Shown: positions 8,113-15,703 of the stretch, piece after piece
How positions within the stretch are numbered: the stretch's first letter is position 1
Layout: the number at the start of each line of letters is the position of its first letter
Source: Desulfovibrio sp.
GTDB lineage: Bacteria; Desulfobacterota; Desulfovibrionia; Desulfovibrionales; Desulfovibrionaceae
Assembly: GCA_031275955.1 (NCBI GenBank)
Contig: JAISNZ010000039.1
Coordinates: 1-36,093, forward strand
Length of the DNA stretch: 36,093 bases
Reading direction: 5' to 3'
Notes under the pieces: model-generated
The model's input: the letters and a program-made list of their open reading frames with translations, nothing else
Database searches by the model: none
Told to the model about the DNA's origin: nothing
Made by a program: the position numbers and the translations under genes

Positions 8113-10347
8113 ATGATTAAAAAATGTTCCGTAACCTGCGTCATCACAATGCACAGAGAGGGCTTGCTCGCGCACACGACGCTCAACTCCATCGCCAAAG
8201 CGCGGGAAAACGCCGAGGCAGAGGGGTTTCCCGTTGCATTTGTCATTACGCTCGACAATCCCGACGCCCTGACAGAGCGCATTGTCAGGAAGCACCCGAG
8301 CATCAGGGAAAGTGACCTTATGGAGAATGTCCACTTTGGTGACCTCGGCTTGTGCCGCAATTATGCCGTTGGCAAAGCATCCTGCGACTATATTGTTTGT
8401 ATGGACGGGGATGATTATTATTCAAGCAACTACATTGCCGCCATGGTACATAAGGCCATGAAGGGTAAAAATATTGTCGTCTGCCCGGAATATCTCGTAT
8501 TGTTCGGTACACAATATCATTGGACCCGCTTTGGCGGACCGGAGGACTGTATAAAAAACTCGTATGTTCTGTTTTCCGAGCACCATTACTGCGCAACCGT
8601 GGCCGCGCACAAAGACGTGTTCGCGCGGCTTCCCTTTACCCCCTGTAAAGATGGCTTTGGCTATGAGGATTGGCACTGGAATCTGGAAGCTCGCGCGGCT
8701 GGCATGGAACACCAGGTTGCCCGCGATGTTGTGCTCTTTTATCGGCGCAAGGCTGTTTCTCTCAGCAAGATGCAAACTCGGGCGAGCAGTGTCGTTCCTC
8801 CATCCCGTTTTTTTGAAACGCTGCCCAAGCCGGAGTCGGAAGGTTTATCCGCCTTGCCCAGTCCACAAGGGGTTCCCAACGCCGCCTTCCCCTGGAAAGA
8901 GGCGCTCAAAAGCATGGTGTTCAGCATCCTGCGGCTTATGCCGGCCTCTGTGGGAGGGAGAGTGTACGCGGTCCTGCGAAACGGGAAAGTGTATGCCAAA
9001 GAAAGCGTACTGGCGCTGCTCAAGCGCATTCCCGGGTCCATGGAAAAGAGGATCCGCCCGCTGTTGACCCGGATATGGCGCGCCGGAACCAAGCCAGCCG
9101 CCAACGGACTGGAGCCGGTTCTGTATAATGCCTTGCTGGAGGTGGCGAGAACGGACGATTTGCTGCATCCGGACAGGCTGCCGCCGCTTCCGTATGTTCC
9201 CCGCTCCGGAGATGAAGCGCCGGGCAGAGCCTATGCCGGGGCTTGGCATGCCCTGCCCCGGCATGACTACGATGTTGTCTACACGGCTCCGCATATAACG
9301 TTTGGCGGCGCTGACCAAATGGCAATCAACTATATCAAGGTAATGCTCGCCGAGGGCAAGCGCGTGCTTTTTATTACAAGCGCCGGGCTGCCGAACCGCT
9401 TTGAACTGCTGCCGCCGCGGGTGGATGTGCTGGATCTGGGCGCTCTTATCCGGTTTCTCCCTCATGAGGGGCGGGTGGCGGTTTTTACCCGGCTCCTTTT
9501 GCAGCTTGCTCCGTCATTGGTACACATGGTCAACGATCACTTCGGCTTTCAGTGCCTTGTACGGCATGGGCAGGCCTTGCGACGACATAGCAAGCTGTTT
9601 GTCTCCATTTTTGCCGATGCCCAGGATCGCAACGACTACTATGCCGGCGCGGGTACGGACTATCTGCGCGACCTTTACCCCATCATTGAACGGGTGATTA
9701 CGGACAACGCCGTTGGCTCGCAAAAATGGAATGAACGTTTTGGGATAGAGCCGGAATTTTTCCAACCGGTTTATGCGAAAAGCTCCGGGGTGATTCGCCC
9801 CTGGAATCCGCCGTCCATGCGTAACCGGGTTTTGTGGGCAGGCAGACTGGATGCCGAAAAACGACTGGATATCGCCTGCGCCATTGCCGGGCAACTTCCG
9901 GAAATGCGGTTTGATTTTTACGGCAGAGCCATTTTGAACACCGCAAACCCCGCGGTGGACGAGCTGAAAACCCTGCCGAACGTTACATTTTTTGGGGAAC
10001 ATGCAGGGTTTTCCACCTTACCGGCGGAAAGGTATTTCGCGTTTTTGTATACAACCCAGTGTGATGGTTTGCCCATAGTGCTGTTGGAGGCCACAGAGGC
10101 GGGTTTGCCCGTGGTCGCCCCTGATCGGGGTGGCGTTCGTGACTTCCTTACCGACGAAACTGGCTGGCTTGTGGATTCCCACGAGGATGTCCCCGCGTAT
10201 GTACAGGCGCTGCAAGAGGTTCGCGACAATGCCGCTGAGGCGGAGAGACGCTGGAAGAACGCCTGTGCCCTGCTGGCCGCGCGGCATAACGGGCGGGCCT
10301 TTGCCGCCAGCCTGCTCCAGGCCTATACGGGGGAAAAAGAGGTATGA
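8113..10347 (+). CDS. Fused GT2-GT4 bidomain glycosyltransferase
   Basis: The 744-residue product starts with a GT2 domain (residues 5 to about 215) holding VCMDGDDYY (95-103) as metal-binding DXD and GYEDWHWNLEARAAG (183-197) as the acceptor-side acidic motif. A linker (about 225-380) follows, then a GT4 domain (about 386-740) with TAPHITFGGADQM, VLWAGRLDAEKRLD (573-586) and a donor motif whose first acid is Asp rather than Glu: D651 and E659 in QCDGLPIVLLEA. The start is uncertain. A GTG at 8068 overlaps the previous stop, but the ATG at 8113 has an AAGGA site (8098-8102) ten bases ahead and begins right at the GT2 fold, so I prefer it. The last codon overlaps the next ATG (ATGA). It is likely a two-step sugar-adding enzyme. 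Confidence 0.83.
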   Translation: MIKKCSVTCVITMHREGLLAHTTLNSIAKARENAEAEGFPVAFVITLDNPDALTERIVRKHPSIRESDLMENVHFGDLGLCRNYAVGKASCDYIVCMDGDDYYSSNYIAAMVHKAMKGKNIVVCPEYLVLFGTQYHWTRFGGPEDCIKNSYVLFSEHHYCATVAAHKDVFARLPFTPCKDGFGYEDWHWNLEARAAGMEHQVARDVVLFYRRKAVSLSKMQTRASSVVPPSRFFETLPKPESEGLSALPSPQGVPNAAFPWKEALKSMVFSILRLMPASVGGRVYAVLRNGKVYAKESVLALLKRIPGSMEKRIRPLLTRIWRAGTKPAANGLEPVLYNALLEVARTDDLLHPDRLPPLPYVPRSGDEAPGRAYAGAWHALPRHDYDVVYTAPHITFGGADQMAINYIKVMLAEGKRVLFITSAGLPNRFELLPPRVDVLDLGALIRFLPHEGRVAVFTRLLLQLAPSLVHMVNDHFGFQCLVRHGQALRRHSKLFVSIFADAQDRNDYYAGAGTDYLRDLYPIIERVITDNAVGSQKWNERFGIEPEFFQPVYAKSSGVIRPWNPPSMRNRVLWAGRLDAEKRLDIACAIAGQLPEMRFDFYGRAILNTANPAVDELKTLPNVTFFGEHAGFSTLPAERYFAFLYTTQCDGLPIVLLEATEAGLPVVAPDRGGVRDFLTDETGWLVDSHEDVPAYVQALQEVRDNAAEAERRWKNACALLAARHNGRAFAASLLQAYTGEKEV

Positions 10348-11210
10348 CGCGAACAGGCGAATGCTTCCCCAGGGTCTCTGTTGTCATTCCGTGCTATAAT
10401 GACGGCAAATATCTGCCGGAAGCGGTGGCCTCGGTAAAGGCCCAAACCTACCCTGAGCTGGAGATTGTGATTGTGGACGATCACTCCACAGCGCAGGACA
10501 CACAGGACATATTGTCCGCGATGAAGCAGGCCGGCTGCACCGTCCTTACAGCGCCGGAGGGCAAGAAGGGCGCGGCCGCCGCCCGCAACGCCGGGATTGC
10601 CCGAGCCACCGGTGATTTTATCTTGCCGCTGGATGCCGACGACAAAATCGATCCCACCTATATAGACAAAGCCGTAGCGGCTTTTAAGGCCGATCCCGCG
10701 CTTGTGATCTGCGGATGCGGGGTGCGGTTTTTCGGCCTGCGGGGGCATGCCTTCGCGCAGCCGCCATTGACGCTGACCGCGTTGATTCTGGAAGACTACA
10801 AGCTGGTTGCCTCCTGCCTGTATCGCAAAAGCGACTGGGAGCGCGTAGGCGGGTATGATGAATCGCTCGCGCTTGGCAAGGAAGACATGATCTTTTGGCT
10901 AGACCTGCTTGAAGCTGGCGGTGGGGTCGCTGTTTTGCCGGAAGAGCTGTTCTTCTACAGAATCAGGCCGCGTTCAATCACCGCCGAAGTCCGGGGCGCG
11001 CCCACGGAAAGAGAAAAGCTCACCGCCATGTACCAGGCGCGCCCGGAACTTTTTCACCGTCACACGATTGATTTCATGGATGCGCTTGCCAGGCGCAGGG
11101 CGGAAAGCGCGCGGCGGGAATGCCTTTTCTCCTGGAAATTGCTCGCGCCTGTTTTTAAGATGGAATGGTTTTTACGCCAATGCGCCAAGCGTGTATTGGG
11201 AAGAGCGTAA
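10344..11210 (+). CDS. GT2 family glycosyltransferase
   Basis: This 288-residue single-domain GT-A enzyme starts with VSVVIPCYNDGKYLPEAVAS, has VDDHS (nucleotide binding) at about 44-48, AAARNAGIARATGDFI, and LDADDK (96-101) as the metal-binding DXD. LGKEDMIFWLDLLEAGG is the acceptor-side E-D motif. It would transfer one sugar from an NDP donor on the cytoplasmic face of the inner membrane. The ATG overlaps the previous stop by four bases (ATGA), which suggests translational coupling, and only two bases separate its stop from the next ATG. Donor and acceptor cannot be deduced. Confidence 0.87.
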   Translation: MTRTGECFPRVSVVIPCYNDGKYLPEAVASVKAQTYPELEIVIVDDHSTAQDTQDILSAMKQAGCTVLTAPEGKKGAAAARNAGIARATGDFILPLDADDKIDPTYIDKAVAAFKADPALVICGCGVRFFGLRGHAFAQPPLTLTALILEDYKLVASCLYRKSDWERVGGYDESLALGKEDMIFWLDLLEAGGGVAVLPEELFFYRIRPRSITAEVRGAPTEREKLTAMYQARPELFHRHTIDFMDALARRRAESARRECLFSWKLLAPVFKMEWFLRQCAKRVLGRA

Positions 11211-11212
11211 GT

Positions 11213-12235
11213 ATGTCTGTATGCGCGGCAACAACAACTGTTATTTTGCTCAACTACAGGGGGGCTGAAGATACGCTGGCCTGTCTGAAGTCTTTACGTG
11301 TCCTGGCAACAGCCCCCCAGCGGATTGTAATTGTGGACAACGCGTCCGGCGATGGCTCCCTTGAGGCGCTCCAGGCGTGGCTGGAGCAAGAGGCTGGCAA
11401 TGCTTCCGGGGGAGCGGCGGCAAACAGGCCCACACAAGTCCCGCCCGGCCAAAAGACGCAGTACGTCCTTCTGCCTCTGGCGGAAAATAACGGCTATGCT
11501 TCCGGCAACAACGCGGGCATCCGTCTGGCTCTGCAAGACTCCGCATGCAGCGCGGTATGGCTTGTAAACAATGATACGCAGGTCAAACCGCATGCGCTGG
11601 ATGCCCTGTGCCGCAGTTTATCCGAAAAGCCCGAAGCGGGAGCGGCCGGTTCCACACTGGTCTTTGCTGGCAGCGAGGTTATTCAGTGCCTTGGGGGGCA
11701 GTCGGTCAGTCCGTTTTTGGGCTCCACAAAAGCGATCCTGGAATTCTCCCGTTTGGATGAGGGGCTGCTTCTTGCGCCAGAGGATGTAAACGCCCGGATT
11801 GACTTCACCACAGGGGCGTCCATGCTGGTGCGGCGAGAAACCTTTGAGCGCGTGGGCCTTTTATCAGAAGAGTACTTTCTTTATTATGAAGACGTGGAAT
11901 TTGGAATACGCATAAAAAAAGCGGGCCTCGGCCTTGTATGGTCCCCTGAAAGTATTGTTTACCATAAAGGCGGCCCGCGCAAGGAAGCCAACCGGGAGAT
12001 CCCCAGGTGGGTTGACTACCTTATTCTGCGTAATCGAATATATTTTATGCGCAGGCATTATCTCTGGTCGCTTCCCCTGGCTCTTTGCGGGTATGGGGGG
12101 GTGCTGCTGAATCGTATTCGCAGAAATCAGGCGGACAGACTGCCGCTTGTATTCCACGCCTTGCGTGATGGCTTGCGGGGCGAGATGGGCCTATCCCGGG
12201 CTGCCAAGCGCCTGATGGCAAGGGACTTGGCCTAG
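11213..12235 (+). CDS. GT2 family glycosyltransferase, rhamnosyltransferase-like
   Basis: This 340-residue GT2 enzyme shows TVILLNYRGAEDTLACLKSL, IVDNASGDGS, ENNGYASGNNAGI and a NND motif (119-121) in place of the more common DXD, plus YYEDVEFGIRIKKAG with E226 and D227. This set of motifs is typical of the WbbL/rhamnosyltransferase-like branch of GT2. That fits the NAD-dependent 6-deoxysugar-type reductase downstream, though the donor assignment is inference. The ATG at 11213 follows the previous stop by two bases; an upstream in-frame ATG at 11165 lies inside that gene and would add residues unlike the family. A run of seven G (12095-12101) lies near the 3' end. The C-terminal region (about 285-310) is hydrophobic and may touch the membrane. 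Confidence 0.86.
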   Translation: MSVCAATTTVILLNYRGAEDTLACLKSLRVLATAPQRIVIVDNASGDGSLEALQAWLEQEAGNASGGAAANRPTQVPPGQKTQYVLLPLAENNGYASGNNAGIRLALQDSACSAVWLVNNDTQVKPHALDALCRSLSEKPEAGAAGSTLVFAGSEVIQCLGGQSVSPFLGSTKAILEFSRLDEGLLLAPEDVNARIDFTTGASMLVRRETFERVGLLSEEYFLYYEDVEFGIRIKKAGLGLVWSPESIVYHKGGPRKEANREIPRWVDYLILRNRIYFMRRHYLWSLPLALCGYGGVLLNRIRRNQADRLPLVFHALRDGLRGEMGLSRAAKRLMARDLA

Positions 12236-12262
12236 CGCCCCGAAACCGGGGCCACCGCATTT

Positions 12263-12522
12263 AAGGAAATGCTGATTTATTCCCTTTGAGGGGGCTTTGC
12301 CCCCTCAAACTCCCCCGGCAGGAGCATCCTGACAGGATGAGTTCGCCCTCGCTGACGTTCGGGACGAACGGCCCCCGCGCCCCCGTTAAGTATTTCAATG
12401 GAATACGACATGAGGGGGTTCGGGGCCGTCCGTCCCGCGCGAAAACGCGGGCGGACAGCATCTGAAACGATATGCCCCCCGGCGGGGTTCAGGGCGGAGC
12501 CCCGATAAATCAGCGCTTCCCT
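12263..12522 (+). repeat. Hairpin-rich interspersed element, copy A (long form)
   Basis: This 260-base non-coding element begins AAGGAAATGCTGATTTAT and ends ATAAATCAGCGCTTCCCT, which are imperfect terminal inverted repeats of 18 bases. Inside are several hairpins: GAGGGGGC-TTT-GCCCCCTC, CATCCT-GAC-AGGATG and GTTCG-GGA-CGAAC. Most of it matches, in opposite orientation, the element at 13567-13757. Copy A has 69 extra bases, bounded by near-identical 12-base direct repeats (12415-12426 and 12484-12495) and containing a further GC-rich stem (12428-12456). It contains no transposase gene, so it is MITE-like or another mobile structured repeat. No target duplication is visible. Confidence 0.88.
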
Positions 12523-12550
12523 AAGAGGAACCGTCACCAGATCAGGTTAA

Positions 12551-12738
12551 AATCCCGCGCGCTTCCGGCTGCGAAGTGAAAGAAGGGGTCTTACAAAAAA
12601 CTTGCGGATAACATGTTGTTTTGGTAAAGATTTTGATGGTTTTTATCCAGTTTGTGAAGGAGCTCCCGTCAAAGACTGGCGCGGAAGCGCCATGAACTAT
12701 GCCCGGCAAAAAGGCGATCGCGGATGTTGGTTTCAATA
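12551..12738 (+). pseudogene. Open frame without clear start, possible gene remnant
   Basis: Between element A and the next GT2 gene there is a stretch open for 62 codons, bounded upstream by TAA at 12548-12550 and ending TAA at 12736-12738, 15 bases inside the next gene. Its last 40 or so codons (KDFDGFYPVCEGAPVKDW, then GSAMNYARQKGDRGCWFQ) have a protein-like composition with few low-complexity runs. No plausible start exists for the whole frame; the only ATG (12691) would give 15 residues. It may be the 3' end of a gene cut away when element A or the neighbouring gene arrived. It could also be a chance open frame. I recognise no family. Confidence 0.25.
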
Positions 12739-13542
12739 ATTGTCGCAACATATGGAAGGCGGGCTCCGCTTGAAAAATTTTTTCAAAGTGTGGCGGAACA
12801 ATCATTTCGCAATGTTGAGGTGATTATTGTTGACCAAAATCCTTCTGGATTTCTGGATGACATCATTCTTGCCTACCAGGGTTTTTTCCCCCTGATCCAT
12901 GTCCTCTCCCAAACGGCAAACGCATCCACCGCAAGAAACATTGGCATCGCTCACGCGAAAGGAGATGTTATTGCCTTTCCGGATGACGATTGCCTTTATG
13001 CGCCAGGCGTTATACAGCGTGTCGTTGATGAGCTTGAGGCCAATACGCATTGGAGCGGATTGCTGGTCTCCTGGGCGCAAAGTCCGAAAAAACCACGCCA
13101 CCCCGGGCGCGTGGACCGGGTAACGAGGTGGACTGCTTTTCGTAGGGCTGGAACGCTTGTCCAATTTTATAGGGCATCGGCTATTAACGGTATTTTGTTT
13201 GACCCTGCCCTGGGCCCTGGAGAAAACTCAAAATACGGTTCAGGAGAAGATACCAGTTTTCTCTTAAGCGTTCTGTCCAAAAAGATGTATGTAGCCAAGA
13301 TTCATGATGTGCTGGTGTACCACTTGGAGCCGGACTTCAGTAACCCAGATATGTTTCACCGTGTGCGATCCTATGCGTTGGGGCGCATGCGTTTGCTGCG
13401 AAAACACAAATTTCCGCTCTGGTTCAAGCTGGCCAATGTATTTTACCCTTTGCTCCACATCCCTTTTTGCGGGCGTGATGCTGTGCCTTATCATAAGGCA
13501 ATGTTTGTAGAGAGGTGGAAGGGTTTTTGGGATAAAGAATAA
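12724..13542 (+). CDS. GT2 family glycosyltransferase inside the inverted-repeat cassette
   Basis: This 272-residue GT2 enzyme has VSIIVATYGRRAPLEKFFQS at the N-terminus, IIVDQN at 34-39, TARNIGIAHAKGDVIAF and an acidic FPDDDC (85-90) as metal site. GSGEDTSFLLSVLSKKM is the acceptor-side motif and ALGRMRLLRKHKFP the C-terminal tail usual for cell-wall and capsule GT2 enzymes. No strong ribosome binding site precedes the ATG, unlike several neighbours. The gene is lower in GC than the flanking GTs and is bracketed by two inverted copies of the same element (12263-12522, 13567-13757), so it looks like a later addition to the cluster. The sugar specificity is unknown. Confidence 0.87.
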   Translation: MLVSIIVATYGRRAPLEKFFQSVAEQSFRNVEVIIVDQNPSGFLDDIILAYQGFFPLIHVLSQTANASTARNIGIAHAKGDVIAFPDDDCLYAPGVIQRVVDELEANTHWSGLLVSWAQSPKKPRHPGRVDRVTRWTAFRRAGTLVQFYRASAINGILFDPALGPGENSKYGSGEDTSFLLSVLSKKMYVAKIHDVLVYHLEPDFSNPDMFHRVRSYALGRMRLLRKHKFPLWFKLANVFYPLLHIPFCGRDAVPYHKAMFVERWKGFWDKE

Positions 13543-13566
13543 GGCCTGCGCACAGGCAATACTTCC

Positions 13567-13757
13567 AGGGAAGCGCTGATTTATCGGGGCTCCGCCCCAA
13601 ACCCCGTCATTTCGTATTCCATTGAAATACTTAACGGGGGTGCAGGGGCCGTTCGTCCCGAACGTCAGTGAGGGCGAACTCATCCTGTCAGGATGCCCCT
13701 GCTGGGGGAGTTTGAGGGGGCAAAGCCCCCTCAAAGGGAATAAATCAGTGTTTCCCT
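13567..13757 (-). repeat. Hairpin-rich interspersed element, copy B (short form)
   Basis: This 191-base element is the same sequence as 12263-12522 in opposite orientation but lacks the 69-base internal module. Its ends are AGGGAAGCGCTGATTTAT and ATAAATCAGTGTTTCCCT, a better-matched terminal inverted repeat than copy A has. The hairpins GAGGGGGC-TTT-GCCCCCTC and CATCCT-GAC-AGGATG are conserved. It fills nearly the whole gap between the GT2 gene and the epimerase gene. The G/C-rich hairpins lack a downstream T-run, so they are not obvious intrinsic terminators. Confidence 0.88.
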
Positions 13758-13799
13758 GGGGCGGGGTTTTACGGCGCGCTGGATAAACATGGAGAAAGC

Positions 13800-14720
13800 A
13801 TGAAAGTCTTGGTAAGCGGCGCGTCTGGCTTTTTGGGCAACGTCCTCAGGAGGCAACTGGAAGCGGGCGGGCACGATGTTTGGACTTTTGGCGCGCCCGG
13901 CTGGGCGGTTGTGCCCGAATCACGCCATTTCCATATTGAAGATATTTCTTCTCCGGAAGCGCATGCCCAAATGTTGCGCCAAACCCGGCCGGACTGGATA
14001 TTCCACCTCGCAGGCGTCAGTCGGGCGGCCGGCATCCGCGAAGCCTATATGGTCAACAGCGTCTGGGGTGGAACTCTTCTTCTTGCCGCCGGTGAGGCCT
14101 GCCCGGATAGCCGGGTCATGCTTATCGGCAGCGCCGCGGAATATGGCCCCCAGCAGACAAATGAACATAGCAAGTTTGGCTATGCCCTTGATGAGCAAAC
14201 AGAATGTCGGCCTGTCGGACTCTATGGCATCAGCAAGCTGGCGCAAACCCTGCACGCCTTGTCATTGGCCGGAAAGCAGGATATTGTGGTTGCCCGTCCC
14301 TTCAATATTGTCGGGCCGGGCATGCCGGAAAGCCTGGCGCTTGGCGGTTTTGTGAAACGGATCAAAGAGCTGCCCGCTGGGGGGGGGGTGTTGCCTACCG
14401 GACCGCTTGGCGGCATCCGGGATTTTATAGACGTGCGTGACTGCGCGGCAACCCTGATTGCCCTCATGCAAACCGCAGCCTCTGCCGGTAAAGTCATCAA
14501 CGTATGCAGCGAGGAGGCAACCCTGATGCGCGATCTTCTCGCCCTGGTTATAGACCGGGCGGGCTGTCCTGTGTCTGTTCAGGAAGCGCCAAGCTCCAGC
14601 AAAGAATCGGATGTCTATGTAGGGGCGGCTACCATGTTGCGGGCACTGGGCATACGCCTTCCAGGCGCGGATCTGCCGGCGATTGTTGATGCCATGATGA
14701 ACGGGCGGATGGGCGGATAG
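13800..14720 (+). CDS. NAD-dependent epimerase/dehydratase (GDP-6-deoxymannose reductase-like)
   Basis: This 306-residue short-chain dehydrogenase of the extended NDP-sugar type has the dinucleotide site GASGFLG (7-13), a SAAEYG serine region (111-116) and the catalytic Y142-x3-K146 pair in LYGISK. The length and the RPFNIVGPGMPE segment fit the GDP-4-keto-6-deoxy-D-mannose reductase (RMD) branch, which would give GDP-D-rhamnose; related 4-epimerases are possible. A GGAG site (13791-13794) supports the ATG. Codons around residue 195 contain a run of ten G (14379-14388), translated as three glycines, so a one-base slip would truncate the enzyme. It probably supplies a deoxysugar donor to the GTs of this locus. 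Confidence 0.85.
   Translation: MKVLVSGASGFLGNVLRRQLEAGGHDVWTFGAPGWAVVPESRHFHIEDISSPEAHAQMLRQTRPDWIFHLAGVSRAAGIREAYMVNSVWGGTLLLAAGEACPDSRVMLIGSAAEYGPQQTNEHSKFGYALDEQTECRPVGLYGISKLAQTLHALSLAGKQDIVVARPFNIVGPGMPESLALGGFVKRIKELPAGGGVLPTGPLGGIRDFIDVRDCAATLIALMQTAASAGKVINVCSEEATLMRDLLALVIDRAGCPVSVQEAPSSSKESDVYVGAATMLRALGIRLPGADLPAIVDAMMNGRMGG
14379..14388 (+). repeat. Poly-G10 tract inside the epimerase coding region
   Basis: Ten consecutive G lie in the coding sequence after GCT, giving Ala-Gly-Gly-Gly-Val. It is the longest homopolymer I found in the window. G or C runs of this length in surface-glycan genes are known contingency loci in other bacteria. Here the frame as given is intact. Confidence 0.9.
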
Positions 14721-14915
14721 ATAAAAGGCAGCCAGTTCAGTTCGCATCCGCATTCCTCCGTGGCCATATTTTCTAAAATTTTTCTAAAAAGTCAAGAACG
14801 GAATGACCCTGGCCTGATCCCGCGCGAGTTGCTTTTGAGAGGAGGGGGTGATATTGACGGTGCCCGCCCGCGGCCGCACGATACTTTTAAACCAAGACGT
14901 AAAGAGAACACGCTC

Positions 14916-15698
14916 ATGGGTACAGTCCGGAACAGCCTCAGCTACAATCTTGCGCTTACCAAAACCATATTCAAGCGAGAATTCAGCGCCCTTTATCGGC
15001 GAACGGCCTTGGGGCCGGTGTGGGCTTTGTTGTCTCCGGCAGCATACCTGGCGGTATTCATTTTTTTTCGGCTGCTTTTTGGCCTTTCCAACCCGGAAGG
15101 CGTGCCCATGCTGCCTTTTCTCTTTTCCGGGCTGACTCTTTGGCTTTTGTTTTCCACAACGCTGAGCGCTGTTTTTCCTTCAATAATTTCCAACGTGTCC
15201 ATTTTGAAAAAAATGCCCGTTTCCCCGTTTGTTTTTGTTTTTGCCGGGGCGTTGGTGCCACTGTTTACTTCCGCTGTGTACATGGTCTTGCTTGAGGTTT
15301 TGCTTATTGTGTATGGGTATGCACCTACCATGCACCATCTGGCAATTCCCCTTGTGGTGATTATGGTACAAGCTTTTGCGCTTGCGCTTGGACTTTTGGC
15401 GAGCACCTTCGGACTGTACCGGCAAGATATTATTCAGGCCTTGCCCACGTTTATTCAGCTCGGCATGTTTGCCACACCCATATTTTTTTCGCCTTCTATA
15501 GTGCCGGAAGCCCTGCGGTGGGTTGTGGATTATAACCCTGTCGCCCAGTGTGTCGGCATGCTGCGCGAGATCATATTTAACGCATCGTGGCCGGATCTTG
15601 CTTCTCTGGGTAAGACAATTGCTGTAATTGTTGTTTTTGGGCTTGTGGCTTTCGCATTTTTTAAGCGCACATCGCGGTATCTGGCGGATCTTTTTTAG
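14916..15698 (+). CDS. wzm: O-antigen ABC exporter permease (Wzm-like, ABC2 type)
   Basis: This 260-residue polytopic protein has about six hydrophobic spans and the ABC-2 polysaccharide exporter pattern: an amphipathic N-terminus (LTKTIFKREFSALYRRTALG), then GPVWALLSPAAYLAVFIFF, and FRRT-like ends with RTSRYLADLF. The length matches Wzm/TagG proteins (about 260). With the Wzt ATPase at 16431 it would move undecaprenyl-linked glycan across the inner membrane. I chose the ATG at 14916. The frame stays open to an ATG at 14760, but the 52 extra residues are charged, glycine/proline rich and unlike the family. A purine-rich AAAGAGA lies just upstream. The 195 bases before it hold no feature I could recognise. 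A run of eight T sits at 15061-15068. Confidence 0.9.
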   Translation: MGTVRNSLSYNLALTKTIFKREFSALYRRTALGPVWALLSPAAYLAVFIFFRLLFGLSNPEGVPMLPFLFSGLTLWLLFSTTLSAVFPSIISNVSILKKMPVSPFVFVFAGALVPLFTSAVYMVLLEVLLIVYGYAPTMHHLAIPLVVIMVQAFALALGLLASTFGLYRQDIIQALPTFIQLGMFATPIFFSPSIVPEALRWVVDYNPVAQCVGMLREIIFNASWPDLASLGKTIAVIVVFGLVAFAFFKRTSRYLADLF

Positions 15699-15703
15699 CG
15701 GGG

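Noticed and set aside
12291..12309. GAGGGGGC-TTT-GCCCCCTC hairpin as an intrinsic terminator
   Set aside because: No T tract follows on either strand, and the same stem is part of a repeated element in both orientations.
12263..13757. A composite insertion sequence with its own transposase
   Set aside because: The only gene between the repeats is a GT2 enzyme, and no target duplication is visible.
14760..14915. A 52-residue N-terminal extension of the Wzm permease
   Set aside because: The residues are charged and Gly/Pro rich, unlike Wzm proteins, and the ATG at 14916 starts at the normal family position.
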